A stretch of DNA of 64,000 nt from Acidobacteriota bacterium. Its GTDB lineage: Bacteria > Acidobacteriota > Terriglobia > Terriglobales > Acidobacteriaceae. The first letter of the stretch is position 1, and the number at the start of each line of letters is the position of its first letter. The notes under the pieces were generated by a model that ran no database searches, was not told the origin of the DNA, and saw nothing but the letters and a program-made list of their open reading frames with translations. Position numbers and translations under genes: made by a program. This document shows positions 24,206-31,716 of the stretch, piece by piece. The DNA is taken from NCBI GenBank assembly GCA_018268895.1, contig JAFDVP010000001.1, positions 744,001 to 808,000 of the forward strand, given 5' to 3'.

Positions 24206-25675
24206 ATGAAAATCAGCTCTGTAGATGTTAGATCGCTCCTGATGCGACTGCACGACGAGATTCAGGGCGAAACTGGCAAGATCACTGCCGGTCCGATGTC
24301 ATTCGCACAAAGCCTGGACGAGAGCCTTGTCTTTGACGGTGCCCCGACAGCCGGCAAACAAAATGACGGCACAACTGTTGCTATCCCCATTGTGCCAATG
24401 GAGACGAGCGCATCGCCCATAGCTGCCGATGTTTCCTGGGGAGCCGCTCCAAAGGGCGAGGTGGAAGCACCTAAGCTATCAGATGCACCCGGGATACAGG
24501 CACGGCCGTCGCAGCCCAGTGAAGCGAAGGCTGAGGACGTCAACGCAATTGACGCAGATGACATACGGGTCGAGAAGACGGCCAGAAGGACGATCTCGCT
24601 CTTAGAAGATCTGGGAGGTAAACGGGAGACTGGGAAGAGTAAGCCAGAGCACAAACGAGAAGGCGGCAGCGCTGGGGTGGGGAGCGATACTTCGAGCGAG
24701 ATCAAGTCTGCCGTAGTCGATCAGGCGGGACAAGGTATTCATGCGGAGGCGGTGGCAACAGACTTACGCCCGGTACTTCAGCCTGTGCAGGCAAGTGCCA
24801 CTGGTGGTGAGACGTTAGTTGAAGCATCGTCAACCGGGTCCGAGGAGGCCAGGGGGCCGGGTCGCCATGCGAGACCTCAATCGATAGAGCAAGCTACGAA
24901 GCCGGCGACGGTGACGCTGGAGGCGCGTAAGGGGAAAGGCATCGCAATCGATGCGAACAAAGCAGACAACGATAAAGCCATGTCGCAGGCGACGGCCGCA
25001 GGTGATTCTCAACAAAGTTCGATAGCGCCAGTGCGAGAAAAGCCGTCGCCGAAATCAGAAGATGCGAATGCGGGTTTTCAAACGGCAAGCTCTGCGATTG
25101 GGGTGCCCTCAGTGCAGCAGTCAACGGTGGCTGCCCATGCGTTGGCGCAGGCCAAGACTTCTTCGCACGTAGAGGTTCTTACCACTGTGATGCAGGATCG
25201 CAGTGCCTCGGAGCCTCCGCAGGCGACGCTCCAGGACCACCGCATTCTGAACGCAACGACGTCAACGATTGAGGTCGGAGTGTCAAGCGGCTCGCATGGT
25301 TGGCTCAAGATACGGGCCGAGATGACAGACACTGGCACAGTCAAGGCGTCGATTGCGCCGGCGTCGGTAACAGGGCAGGAGATACTGCATCGCGATTTGC
25401 CGCTGCTATCGAGTTTTCTCGAACAGGAGCGAATCCCGGTGAGCTCGCTGGCTGTACACCATCCGGCTCCCTCATCGGGGATCGGAACAGCGCTGAGCGA
25501 CGGCGGTGGATCCGCCGGCCAATCGCAAGGCGAGAGCACGGAAAATCGGGGCAAGCCTCAAGGTTTCGTGGAGGCGAATGACATGGTCATTTCCGAGGGA
25601 TTGATCGACGTGCGTCTGGGCGATCCTGCGATTGCGAGCGGGATTGGCGGCAGTTGGCTGAGTGTCCGGGCATAG
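24206..25675 (+). CDS. fliK: FliK-like flagellar hook-length control protein
   Basis: A 489-residue protein with a long, low-complexity, Ala/Ser/Gly/Glu-rich N-terminal part (about 1-350) and a compact C-terminal domain. That end (IEVGVSSGSHGWLKIRAEM, then VTGQEILHRDLPLLSSFLEQ) resembles the FliK C-terminal substrate-switch domain, which flips the export gate from hook to filament subunits. The disordered first part would serve as the molecular ruler. Position between fliJ and flgD is the classical place of fliK. Sequence similarity is weak. Confidence 0.72.
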   Translation: MKISSVDVRSLLMRLHDEIQGETGKITAGPMSFAQSLDESLVFDGAPTAGKQNDGTTVAIPIVPMETSASPIAADVSWGAAPKGEVEAPKLSDAPGIQARPSQPSEAKAEDVNAIDADDIRVEKTARRTISLLEDLGGKRETGKSKPEHKREGGSAGVGSDTSSEIKSAVVDQAGQGIHAEAVATDLRPVLQPVQASATGGETLVEASSTGSEEARGPGRHARPQSIEQATKPATVTLEARKGKGIAIDANKADNDKAMSQATAAGDSQQSSIAPVREKPSPKSEDANAGFQTASSAIGVPSVQQSTVAAHALAQAKTSSHVEVLTTVMQDRSASEPPQATLQDHRILNATTSTIEVGVSSGSHGWLKIRAEMTDTGTVKASIAPASVTGQEILHRDLPLLSSFLEQERIPVSSLAVHHPAPSSGIGTALSDGGGSAGQSQGESTENRGKPQGFVEANDMVISEGLIDVRLGDPAIASGIGGSWLSVRA

Positions 25676-25729
25676 AGTCCGGAAGTCTATTTGAATTTTG
25701 CAGATAACGAGTATAAGGAGAGGCTAAAC

Positions 25730-26065
25730 ATGGATGTTTCGAGATTGAATTCAATGGCGGGGAACAGTCCTGCGGCTGAACGGGTGGCCTCGGCGCTCGT
25801 TCCTAAAACGAGCACGGCGAAGGCCCATGATGCGTCAAGCACAGGCAACGGCGATAGCGGCTCGACGAGCGCTTCGACAGACAACTCGACGATTACAGCG
25901 AACGATTTTCTTACGCTGCTCGTCAGCGAGCTGAAGAACCAGGACCCGACGCAGCCTACGGATCCCAGTGCCTACATTCAGCAGCTTGTCGGCGTCAACA
26001 GCCTGCAACAGTTGATCCAGATCAACAAGGGACTGACGACGTTTGAGAGCGCAATCACCGGCTGA
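25730..26065 (+). CDS. flgD: Flagellar hook-capping protein FlgD, short form
   Basis: An 111-residue protein holding only the N-terminal scaffold region of FlgD. The family signature is clear: TANDFLTLLVSELKNQDPTQPTDPSAYIQQLVGVNSLQQL. Typical FlgD (about 220 residues) continues with Tudor-like and fibronectin-like domains that cap the growing hook; those are absent, and the stop is clean. The ATG chosen has AAGGAGAGG just before it; a longer form would add 13 residues of leader-like sequence. flgE follows after 44 bases. Confidence 0.9.
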   Translation: MDVSRLNSMAGNSPAAERVASALVPKTSTAKAHDASSTGNGDSGSTSASTDNSTITANDFLTLLVSELKNQDPTQPTDPSAYIQQLVGVNSLQQLIQINKGLTTFESAITG

Positions 26066-26109
26066 CGCAGCCGCACACACCAACAACCAGAGCAACCAAG
26101 GAGACGGAG

Positions 26110-27336
26110 ATGGCATCATTTTCAATTGCACTTAGCGGATTGCAGGCCGACACGGTAGCGCTGAACACCATTGGTAACAACCTCGCAAATCTCAACACCA
26201 CAGCGTTCAAGAAGCAGGGGACGACGTTTGAAGATCTGTTCTACCAGCAGATCGGTACTTCGGGATCGAGTAACCCGCTGCAGGTTGGCGTTGGTACAAG
26301 GGTTTCTGGAACCTCAACCAACTTTTTGCAGGGAACGATTCTGCCGACAGGTCAGCCAACGGACATGGCGCTGAGCGGCGACGGCTTCTTTATCACCGAG
26401 CAGGGCGGCGTGCAGGCATTGTCACGTGCGGGCAACTTTCAGATCAATCAGCAGGGCAACCTGATTACGGTCGACGGCGCCAGCGTGATGGGATATCCAG
26501 TGCAGAATGGCGTAGTCAACGCAAACGCGGCGCTGACTCCCCTCGTGCTCCCCATTGGAGTTACAGAGGCTGCGCAGGCCACGGGGAACATCTCGCTTAC
26601 CGCAAACCTCAACGCAGGCGCAACGGTGGGGACGCAGTTTACGACTCCCGTAACGGTGTATGACTCGCTGGGGCAGAGCCATGCCGTAACGGTGAACTAC
26701 ACCAAGACCGCAACCAATACCTGGAGCTACAGCGTCGATCTTCAGGCTGGTGACGCTACGGGAGCACCTGTGAACAATACGGGAACGCTGACCTTCGATG
26801 CGAGCGGAAACCTGGTCACGCCCGCGGCCAATGTCTCCGGGATTACCTTTCCGGGAATGGCGAACGGATCGAGCGATCTGACATTCAATCTAAACCTGTA
26901 CAAGAACGGAAGCCCGACGCTGACCCAGTCGACCGCGGCCTCGACCAACACCGCTACCGTGCAGGATGGCTTTGCCAGCGGAACGTACCAGAACTTTTCC
27001 GTCGACGGCAATGGCGTGATCACGGCTATGTACAACAACGGGCATAAGGCGGTGGTAGGCCAGGTTGCGGTGGCGCGTGTCACAAATCCTCAAGGGCTCA
27101 CCATGATTGGGCATAACAGCTACACGACGACCAATGCCTCTGGCGACGCTATCTTCGGCGTTGCAGGGACTGGCGGAAGGGCTTCCATCGAAGACTCGGC
27201 GCTGGAGCAGTCAAACGTTGATATTGCGCAGGAGTTTTCCGATCTGATCGTCGCACAGCGGTCATTCGAGGCGAACTCGAAGACGATTACGGCCTTCGAT
27301 TCAATAACACAGACCACGCTGGGGATGATCCGGTAG
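26110..27336 (+). CDS. flgE: Flagellar hook protein FlgE
   Basis: A 408-residue hook subunit. The N-terminal D0 helix and rod/hook motif read NTIGNNLANLNTTAFKKQ; the middle has GDGFFITEQGGVQALSRAGNF and the FlgE D2-type segment VTVYDSLGQSHAVTVNY. The C terminus closes with VDIAQEFSDLIVAQRSFEANSK and the terminal helix ending LGMIR. The family includes FlgF and FlgG, but length and gene order (after flgD) favour the hook. AAGGAGA lies just before the ATG. A strong GC hairpin follows the gene. Confidence 0.95.
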   Translation: MASFSIALSGLQADTVALNTIGNNLANLNTTAFKKQGTTFEDLFYQQIGTSGSSNPLQVGVGTRVSGTSTNFLQGTILPTGQPTDMALSGDGFFITEQGGVQALSRAGNFQINQQGNLITVDGASVMGYPVQNGVVNANAALTPLVLPIGVTEAAQATGNISLTANLNAGATVGTQFTTPVTVYDSLGQSHAVTVNYTKTATNTWSYSVDLQAGDATGAPVNNTGTLTFDASGNLVTPAANVSGITFPGMANGSSDLTFNLNLYKNGSPTLTQSTAASTNTATVQDGFASGTYQNFSVDGNGVITAMYNNGHKAVVGQVAVARVTNPQGLTMIGHNSYTTTNASGDAIFGVAGTGGRASIEDSALEQSNVDIAQEFSDLIVAQRSFEANSKTITAFDSITQTTLGMIR

Positions 27337-27353
27337 ATCAAGCAGTGGTTGCG

Positions 27354-27379
27354 GGCGCCGCGTGGGTGAACGCGGCGCC
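27354..27379 (+). terminator. GC-rich hairpin after flgE
   Basis: Perfect 9-bp stem GGCGCCGCG/CGCGGCGCC with an eight-base loop, 18 bases past the flgE stop. There is no T run, so it may stabilise the hook mRNA or pause transcription rather than terminate it. The fliL promoter candidate lies beyond it. Confidence 0.4.
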
Positions 27380-27434
27380 GGCCCACTTCGTCGAGTCTTT
27401 CATGAAATTTCATTAATCAGCGCCCGCCTTGTGA

Positions 27435-27451
27435 TGGTCTTCCGATTGCAT
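27435..27451 (+). promoter_or_regulatory. Candidate sigma-54 promoter for the fliL operon
   Basis: TGGTCTTCC followed by GATTGCAT: TGG-N9-TGCAT with GG-N10-GC spacing; the -12 box TTGCAT is a full match. Predicted start near 27461, 20 bases before the fliL ATG. Confidence 0.6.
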
Positions 27452-27480
27452 TGCCTGTTGGTATCGAGGACCAGGCAAAC

Positions 27481-28008
27481 ATGGCAACTACACCTACTGT
27501 TACTCAAACGAATCCAGCAGAGTCGGGAAAGCTTCCTCTTGCTTCGCTTATTATCGCGGTCGCATTGGGGGTGATCGTATCAGTCGCTGCGGTGGGAGGA
27601 GCGGGGTACTACCTCATTCATTCCGGAAAATTGAGGCTGCAGACGGCGCCTCCCGCACAGAGTGCGGCTGCGCCTGCTTCAACAAAGACACATGCGGTCA
27701 TGCTGGAGCCGATGGTCGTGAACCTTGCAGATAGCGCAGCAGGCTCTTATCTGCGTATTTCGATGACGCTGAATGTTGGCGATCCCGCAGATGCTCCAGC
27801 GAAGGAAGAGAAGAACATAAGTAAGGAAGCAGATTCCGCATTACGCGATACCGCGTTGACGGTGCTCGGAAAGCAGACATCCGAGGGGCTGCTTGCCGCA
27901 GACGGAAAAGAGCGTCTGAAGACGGAACTCAAAGCTGCCTTCGTAGAGCATAACCCCGAGATCAAAGTCATGGACCTGTACATTACAGAGTTCCTGGTCC
28001 AGAGATAG
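27481..28008 (+). CDS. fliL: Flagellar basal-body protein FliL
   Basis: A 175-residue inner-membrane protein that surrounds stator units and raises torque. One membrane helix lies at about residues 20-43, followed by an Ala/Pro-rich linker. The periplasmic domain shows family features: LEPMVVNLADSAAGSYLRISMTL and the C-terminal VMDLYITEFLVQR. I chose the ATG at MATTPT, with a purine-rich ribosome site; the upstream alternative would start before or at the predicted transcription start. Confidence 0.9.
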   Translation: MATTPTVTQTNPAESGKLPLASLIIAVALGVIVSVAAVGGAGYYLIHSGKLRLQTAPPAQSAAAPASTKTHAVMLEPMVVNLADSAAGSYLRISMTLNVGDPADAPAKEEKNISKEADSALRDTALTVLGKQTSEGLLAADGKERLKTELKAAFVEHNPEIKVMDLYITEFLVQR

Positions 28009-28044
28009 CCGCCTGCGTTTGCACCTGCAAGTGATGGAGAAGAC

Positions 28045-28341
28045 ATGGCCGAGACAGAACAGATAAAGGTTCAGGCGGAGCGTAAGCCCTGGATGATGCG
28101 CATCGAAGAGCACGCTGCATGGCCGGTTCTCTCAAGATTGACCGTGCCGATCAGCGCGGAGATCGTACTCGCCGGTTTTAAGGTGCGGGACCTGCTGGCA
28201 CTCAAAACCGGCCAAATCATAGTAAGCGAATGGCAGGAGACGGAAGATGTTCCTGTGAAGGCCGGGCAGATCCAGATGGGATGGAGCGAGTTTGAAGTGA
28301 TCGATCAACAACTTCTGATTCGCCTGACACGGTTGGCGTAA
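28045..28341 (+). CDS. SpoA-domain switch protein, FliN-like (first of two)
   Basis: A 98-residue protein made of little more than one SpoA (FliN/FliM C-terminal) domain: LTVPISAEIVLAGFKVRDLL, then LKTGQIIVSEW and the closing strand LLIRLTRL. It sits between fliL and fliO, where fliM-fliN normally lie. It is more divergent than the FliN encoded at 35.84 kb and has an unusual Trp-rich N-terminal stretch. It may be a second FliN-type ring subunit, or a FliY/SctQ-like variant. A ribosome site (GGAGAAG) precedes the ATG. Confidence 0.75.
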   Translation: MAETEQIKVQAERKPWMMRIEEHAAWPVLSRLTVPISAEIVLAGFKVRDLLALKTGQIIVSEWQETEDVPVKAGQIQMGWSEFEVIDQQLLIRLTRLA

Positions 28342-28355
28342 GAGGGAGAGGCTTC

Positions 28356-28625
28356 GTGCAAAGCATGCAACTGGACAACATGATGTCTGTAGTTGATAGA
28401 CAAAGCGGCCTCGTGGGTTGGCTGTTGAGCAGGTGGAGGGGACGCGCGCGATTCCGCGACAGAAGCGTTCGGCAGATGCAACTGCTGGAGACGCTGTCTG
28501 TTGGGGGTAAGCGGCAGCTTGCGCTGGTGCGTTGCGGTCGTGAGCAATTCCTGGTTGGCATGGGGGCTGAGGCGGTCTCGACGATCGTCAAGATTGGCAA
28601 CAGCGAGAGTGAGCAAGGTCAATGA
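28356..28625 (+). CDS. fliO: Flagellar export assembly protein FliO, cytoplasmic-domain form
   Basis: An 89-residue protein with the FliO cytoplasmic motif LLETLSVGGKRQLALVRCGREQFLVGMGAE. FliO helps assemble the FliP ring of the export gate. It usually begins with a membrane helix; here only a short hydrophobic stretch (GLVGWLL) is present and no convincing membrane segment. The start is GTG, with AGGGAGAGG six bases upstream. Its stop overlaps the fliP ATG by four bases, and it lies in the standard fliO-P-Q-R order. Confidence 0.82.
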   Translation: MQSMQLDNMMSVVDRQSGLVGWLLSRWRGRARFRDRSVRQMQLLETLSVGGKRQLALVRCGREQFLVGMGAEAVSTIVKIGNSESEQGQ

Positions 28626-29518
28626 GGATTGCCTGGAAAAAGGGGTGTTTGCATTGGGCGCCGCTGCTTCTTCTAGCAGCGCTTGTTCCCGTGCTTCATG
28701 CTGAAACGGGACCGGCGCAGTCATTCTGGGTTAGGCGCGGCAATACAAGTTTGTATGGAGCCCATCAGGCTGCGAAGAAGTCCGCTGTACGCCATGTCGA
28801 ACCGAGAAATACGCAGAACCTACCTGGTGCAATTGCGGGAGATGCGGCAAAGAGCGATGTAAAAGAGTCAATCGAAGACAGCTTGAAGTCCAATCGCAGC
28901 ACGTCTTGGTCGATTGTGGTTGGCCTCACTTTGCTGACGCTTCTTCCTGCGCTTCTGCTCTCGATGACACCGCTGGTACGGCTTCTGGTGGTTTTTCACT
29001 TTTTGCGCCAGGCGCTTGGAACGCAGACAGCTCCATCCAATCAGGTATTGATGGGGCTGGGGCTGATGATGACATGGTTTCTGATGCATCCCGTGCTCGT
29101 GCAGGTGGAGCAGCAGGCGGTCGTACCGTATCAGGCCGGCACAATTGCTGGTGAAGATGCGATTGCTCGTGGCATTGAGCCTGTGAAGCAGTACATGCTG
29201 CGTTACGCGCGCGAGAAAGACCTGGCCGTATTTGCCTCCGCCGGCATGAGTGCACGGCCGGCTACGAAGAGCGATCTGCCGATCCAGGTGGTAGTGCCCG
29301 CGTACATCCTGAGCGAGTTGAAAGCAGGCTTTCAGATCGGGGCGATTCTCTTCCTGCCGTTCCTGCTGGTGGACCTTGTTGTGGCGAGTGTCACGACGTC
29401 CATTGGAATGATGCAGCTCCCTCCGGTAGTTATTTCAACACCGCTGAAGATACTGCTCTTTGTGATGGTCGATGGATGGAATCTGCTGGCCGACCAGTTG
29501 ATTAAGAGTTTTACGTGA
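28622..29518 (+). CDS. fliP: Flagellar export gate protein FliP
   Basis: A 298-residue export-gate subunit, five of which form the core pore. It starts with a cleavable signal peptide (residues 1-28, ending HAET), as FliP does, followed by a roughly 60-residue polar stretch that is longer than usual. The core begins at SIVVGLTLLTLLPALLLSM, with the signature LRQALGTQTAPSNQVLMGL and the later GAILFLPFLLVDLVVASV. Four membrane helices are expected. The ATG overlaps the fliO stop. Confidence 0.95.
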   Translation: MRIAWKKGCLHWAPLLLLAALVPVLHAETGPAQSFWVRRGNTSLYGAHQAAKKSAVRHVEPRNTQNLPGAIAGDAAKSDVKESIEDSLKSNRSTSWSIVVGLTLLTLLPALLLSMTPLVRLLVVFHFLRQALGTQTAPSNQVLMGLGLMMTWFLMHPVLVQVEQQAVVPYQAGTIAGEDAIARGIEPVKQYMLRYAREKDLAVFASAGMSARPATKSDLPIQVVVPAYILSELKAGFQIGAILFLPFLLVDLVVASVTTSIGMMQLPPVVISTPLKILLFVMVDGWNLLADQLIKSFT

Positions 29519-29525
29519 GGGAGAG

Positions 29526-29798
29526 ATGGGGCCGGATCAGACAGTCGAGGTGATGCGAAGAGTGTTGATTGAGGCAATGATGCTGAGCGCTCCGCTGCTG
29601 GTGAGCGCCTGTGCGGTGAGCCTGCTGGTGAGTCTTCTGCAGACGCTGACGGGAGTGCAGGAACAGACATTGACGGCGGTGCCAAGGCTGGTCGTGGTCT
29701 TTGTGGTTGCGATGATTTCGCTGCCCTGGACGGTGCACAGGCTAATCGGTTTTACGCTGCGGCTGTTCAACGGCGGTTTTCACAGGTTTCTGGGGTAG
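29526..29798 (+). CDS. fliQ: Flagellar export gate protein FliQ
   Basis: A 90-residue protein with two membrane helices forming the FliQ hairpin. It shows VSACAVSLLVSLLQTLTGVQEQTL, the family's central motif, and the second helix LVVVFVVAMISLPW. Four copies wrap the FliP-FliR core. It lies seven bases after fliP, and fliR begins two bases past its stop. Confidence 0.95.
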   Translation: MGPDQTVEVMRRVLIEAMMLSAPLLVSACAVSLLVSLLQTLTGVQEQTLTAVPRLVVVFVVAMISLPWTVHRLIGFTLRLFNGGFHRFLG

Positions 29799-29800
29799 CG

Positions 29801-30577
29801 ATGGCGGGCACGACTTCATTGATACGGGACTGGCCGCAATACCTGGCTGCGGTGGTGCTGGTTATGGTCAGGCTAAGCGGATTGATGGTCTTTGCGCCCA
29901 TGTTCTCTTCGGCAGCGATAGCACCGCGCATCAAGGCTGGGTTTGTCTTTGCGATGACTGTGATGTTGGCGCCTGTGGTGGGAGCGGTGCCAGATGCTCA
30001 CGTGGAGCTTGGCGTGACCCCCGTGCTCGGCGAGCTGAGTGTGGGGCTGGTCTTCGGATTGTCACTGATGCTGCTGAACGAGTCTCTTCTGTTTGCAGGA
30101 ACTTTGCTGGGGATGGAGTTCAGCTTTTCGCTAGTTAATCTGATGGACCCGAATTCGATGATTGAGACGCCGGTGCTGGGCCAGATGCTGGGATGGCTTG
30201 GCATTTTGACCGTAATCGGCGCCGGGTTGGATCGCACGCTGCTTGCCGCTATGATGCGAAGCTTTGTCGCGGCCCCAGTTGGTCATGTGGCGATTGCGGC
30301 GAAGACAGGGGCGGCGTTGGCGTCTATGGCAGCGGGAATCTTCTTTGCCGGATTGCAACTGGCCGCGCCTGTCATTGCAGCGGCGTTGGCGGTCGAGGTA
30401 ACGGTTGCCCTTGTCTCAAGGCTCTCGCCGCAGCTTCCGGCTATGGTCATCGGAGTCCCAGTAAAGACGATGGTCTCCTATGCAGTCCTGATAGGCAGCC
30501 TCGCGGTATGGCCTGCATGGGTCGAGCGTCACTTTACGGCGTTGCTGGATGCGGCTGGGAGGCTGGTGAGCGCATGA
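29801..30577 (+). CDS. fliR: Flagellar export gate protein FliR
   Basis: A 258-residue, very hydrophobic protein with about six membrane helices, the FliP-FliQ-like fusion subunit that closes the export-gate helix. Family markers include LVMVRLSGLMVFAPMFSSA near the start, GVTPVLGELSVGLVFGLSL and LVSRLSPQLPAMVIGVPVK. The stop overlaps the flhB ATG by four bases. Confidence 0.94.
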   Translation: MAGTTSLIRDWPQYLAAVVLVMVRLSGLMVFAPMFSSAAIAPRIKAGFVFAMTVMLAPVVGAVPDAHVELGVTPVLGELSVGLVFGLSLMLLNESLLFAGTLLGMEFSFSLVNLMDPNSMIETPVLGQMLGWLGILTVIGAGLDRTLLAAMMRSFVAAPVGHVAIAAKTGAALASMAAGIFFAGLQLAAPVIAAALAVEVTVALVSRLSPQLPAMVIGVPVKTMVSYAVLIGSLAVWPAWVERHFTALLDAAGRLVSA

Positions 30578-31716
30578 GCGGACAGGCCACAGAGCAGGCG
30601 ACACCACAGCGCAAAAAGAAGTCGCGGGAGAAAGGCGATATCGTTCGCAGCCGCGAGTTGCTCTCTGCCTTGGCAATGCTTGGAGGCGTGCTGATGCTGG
30701 GCGCGACGGCACATGGATTCTCATCGAGCTGGGAGGCGGTGTATCGCGAGAGTTTACGTTCGGCTGCGATTGGCGAGATCGCAGGAGAGCGCCATTGGGA
30801 CAGTGTCGTCCGGCAGATGTTCGCTCCGGCGCTCGCCCCAGTGGCGCTGGTGATGGCCGCGAGCTTCGGTTGCGCATTGTTTGCAGGTGTCGCCCAAGGT
30901 GGCGGCGTACAGCTTCACCCGAATGCAATTGAGCCGAAGTTCACGCGATTGAACCCGGTGGCGAACCTGAAAAACCTCTTCAGTCTACGGGCGGCAACGC
31001 GCGTCGTGAAGTCGCTGGTGCCGGCTGCGGCGATGGTGGCGCTGGGGTGGGCGGCGTTGAAGGCGTTGATGCTGCTGATGCCTGTGATGAGTATGGTGCG
31101 GCTGCCCGCGACATTTTCAACGGCCTATGGATTGGCGCTCGATGCGGCTTGGATCACGCTCGCGTGGTCGGGGCTCGACTATGCGATGGAGTGGAGAAGC
31201 TGGAACCAGCGGCTGAAGATGACAAAACAGGAGATACGCGAAGAGACGAAGGAGTCGATGGGAAACCCCGAGGTGAAGGGGCGGATCCGGCAGATTCAAC
31301 ACGCCATGCGAAAGCGCAAGGTAAAGGCGGATATGTCTCGCGCGAGTGTCGTCATCACAAACCCGACGCACTATGCCGTTGCGCTTGAATTCAGCTTCGA
31401 GACGATGCAGGCGCCGACGGTACTGGCAAAGGGCCGCGACCTGTGGGCTGCGGAGATTCGTGAAGAGGCCCGGTGGGCAGGAATCCCAATCATCGAAAAT
31501 CCGCCGCTGGCGCGAAGTCTGTATCGCCTCGTCGAACCCGGACAGTCAATTCCGTTTGATCTGTATGCGGCGGTGGCAGGCATTCTGGCCTTTCTTTACC
31601 GGCAGAAGGTGGAAGAGCGGATGCGTCGTGAGAGGCATGCGCAGGCAGCACAAAAAAGCGCGGGGCGCCGTGCAACGGCACCGATGAGCATGTATGGATT
31701 TGGAGGCGGGATATGA
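30574..31716 (+). CDS. flhB: Flagellar export switch protein FlhB
   Basis: A 380-residue gate protein that selects export substrates. The N-terminal basic tail reads TPQRKKKSREKGDIVRSREL, followed by four membrane helices and the cytoplasmic domain. The autocleavage site NPTHYA is intact (VVITNPTHYAVAL), so the hook-to-filament switch should work with FliK. The frame is open upstream, but the tail motif and the four-base overlap with fliR fix this start. It overlaps flhA by four bases. Confidence 0.96.
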   Translation: MSGQATEQATPQRKKKSREKGDIVRSRELLSALAMLGGVLMLGATAHGFSSSWEAVYRESLRSAAIGEIAGERHWDSVVRQMFAPALAPVALVMAASFGCALFAGVAQGGGVQLHPNAIEPKFTRLNPVANLKNLFSLRAATRVVKSLVPAAAMVALGWAALKALMLLMPVMSMVRLPATFSTAYGLALDAAWITLAWSGLDYAMEWRSWNQRLKMTKQEIREETKESMGNPEVKGRIRQIQHAMRKRKVKADMSRASVVITNPTHYAVALEFSFETMQAPTVLAKGRDLWAAEIREEARWAGIPIIENPPLARSLYRLVEPGQSIPFDLYAAVAGILAFLYRQKVEERMRRERHAQAAQKSAGRRATAPMSMYGFGGGI

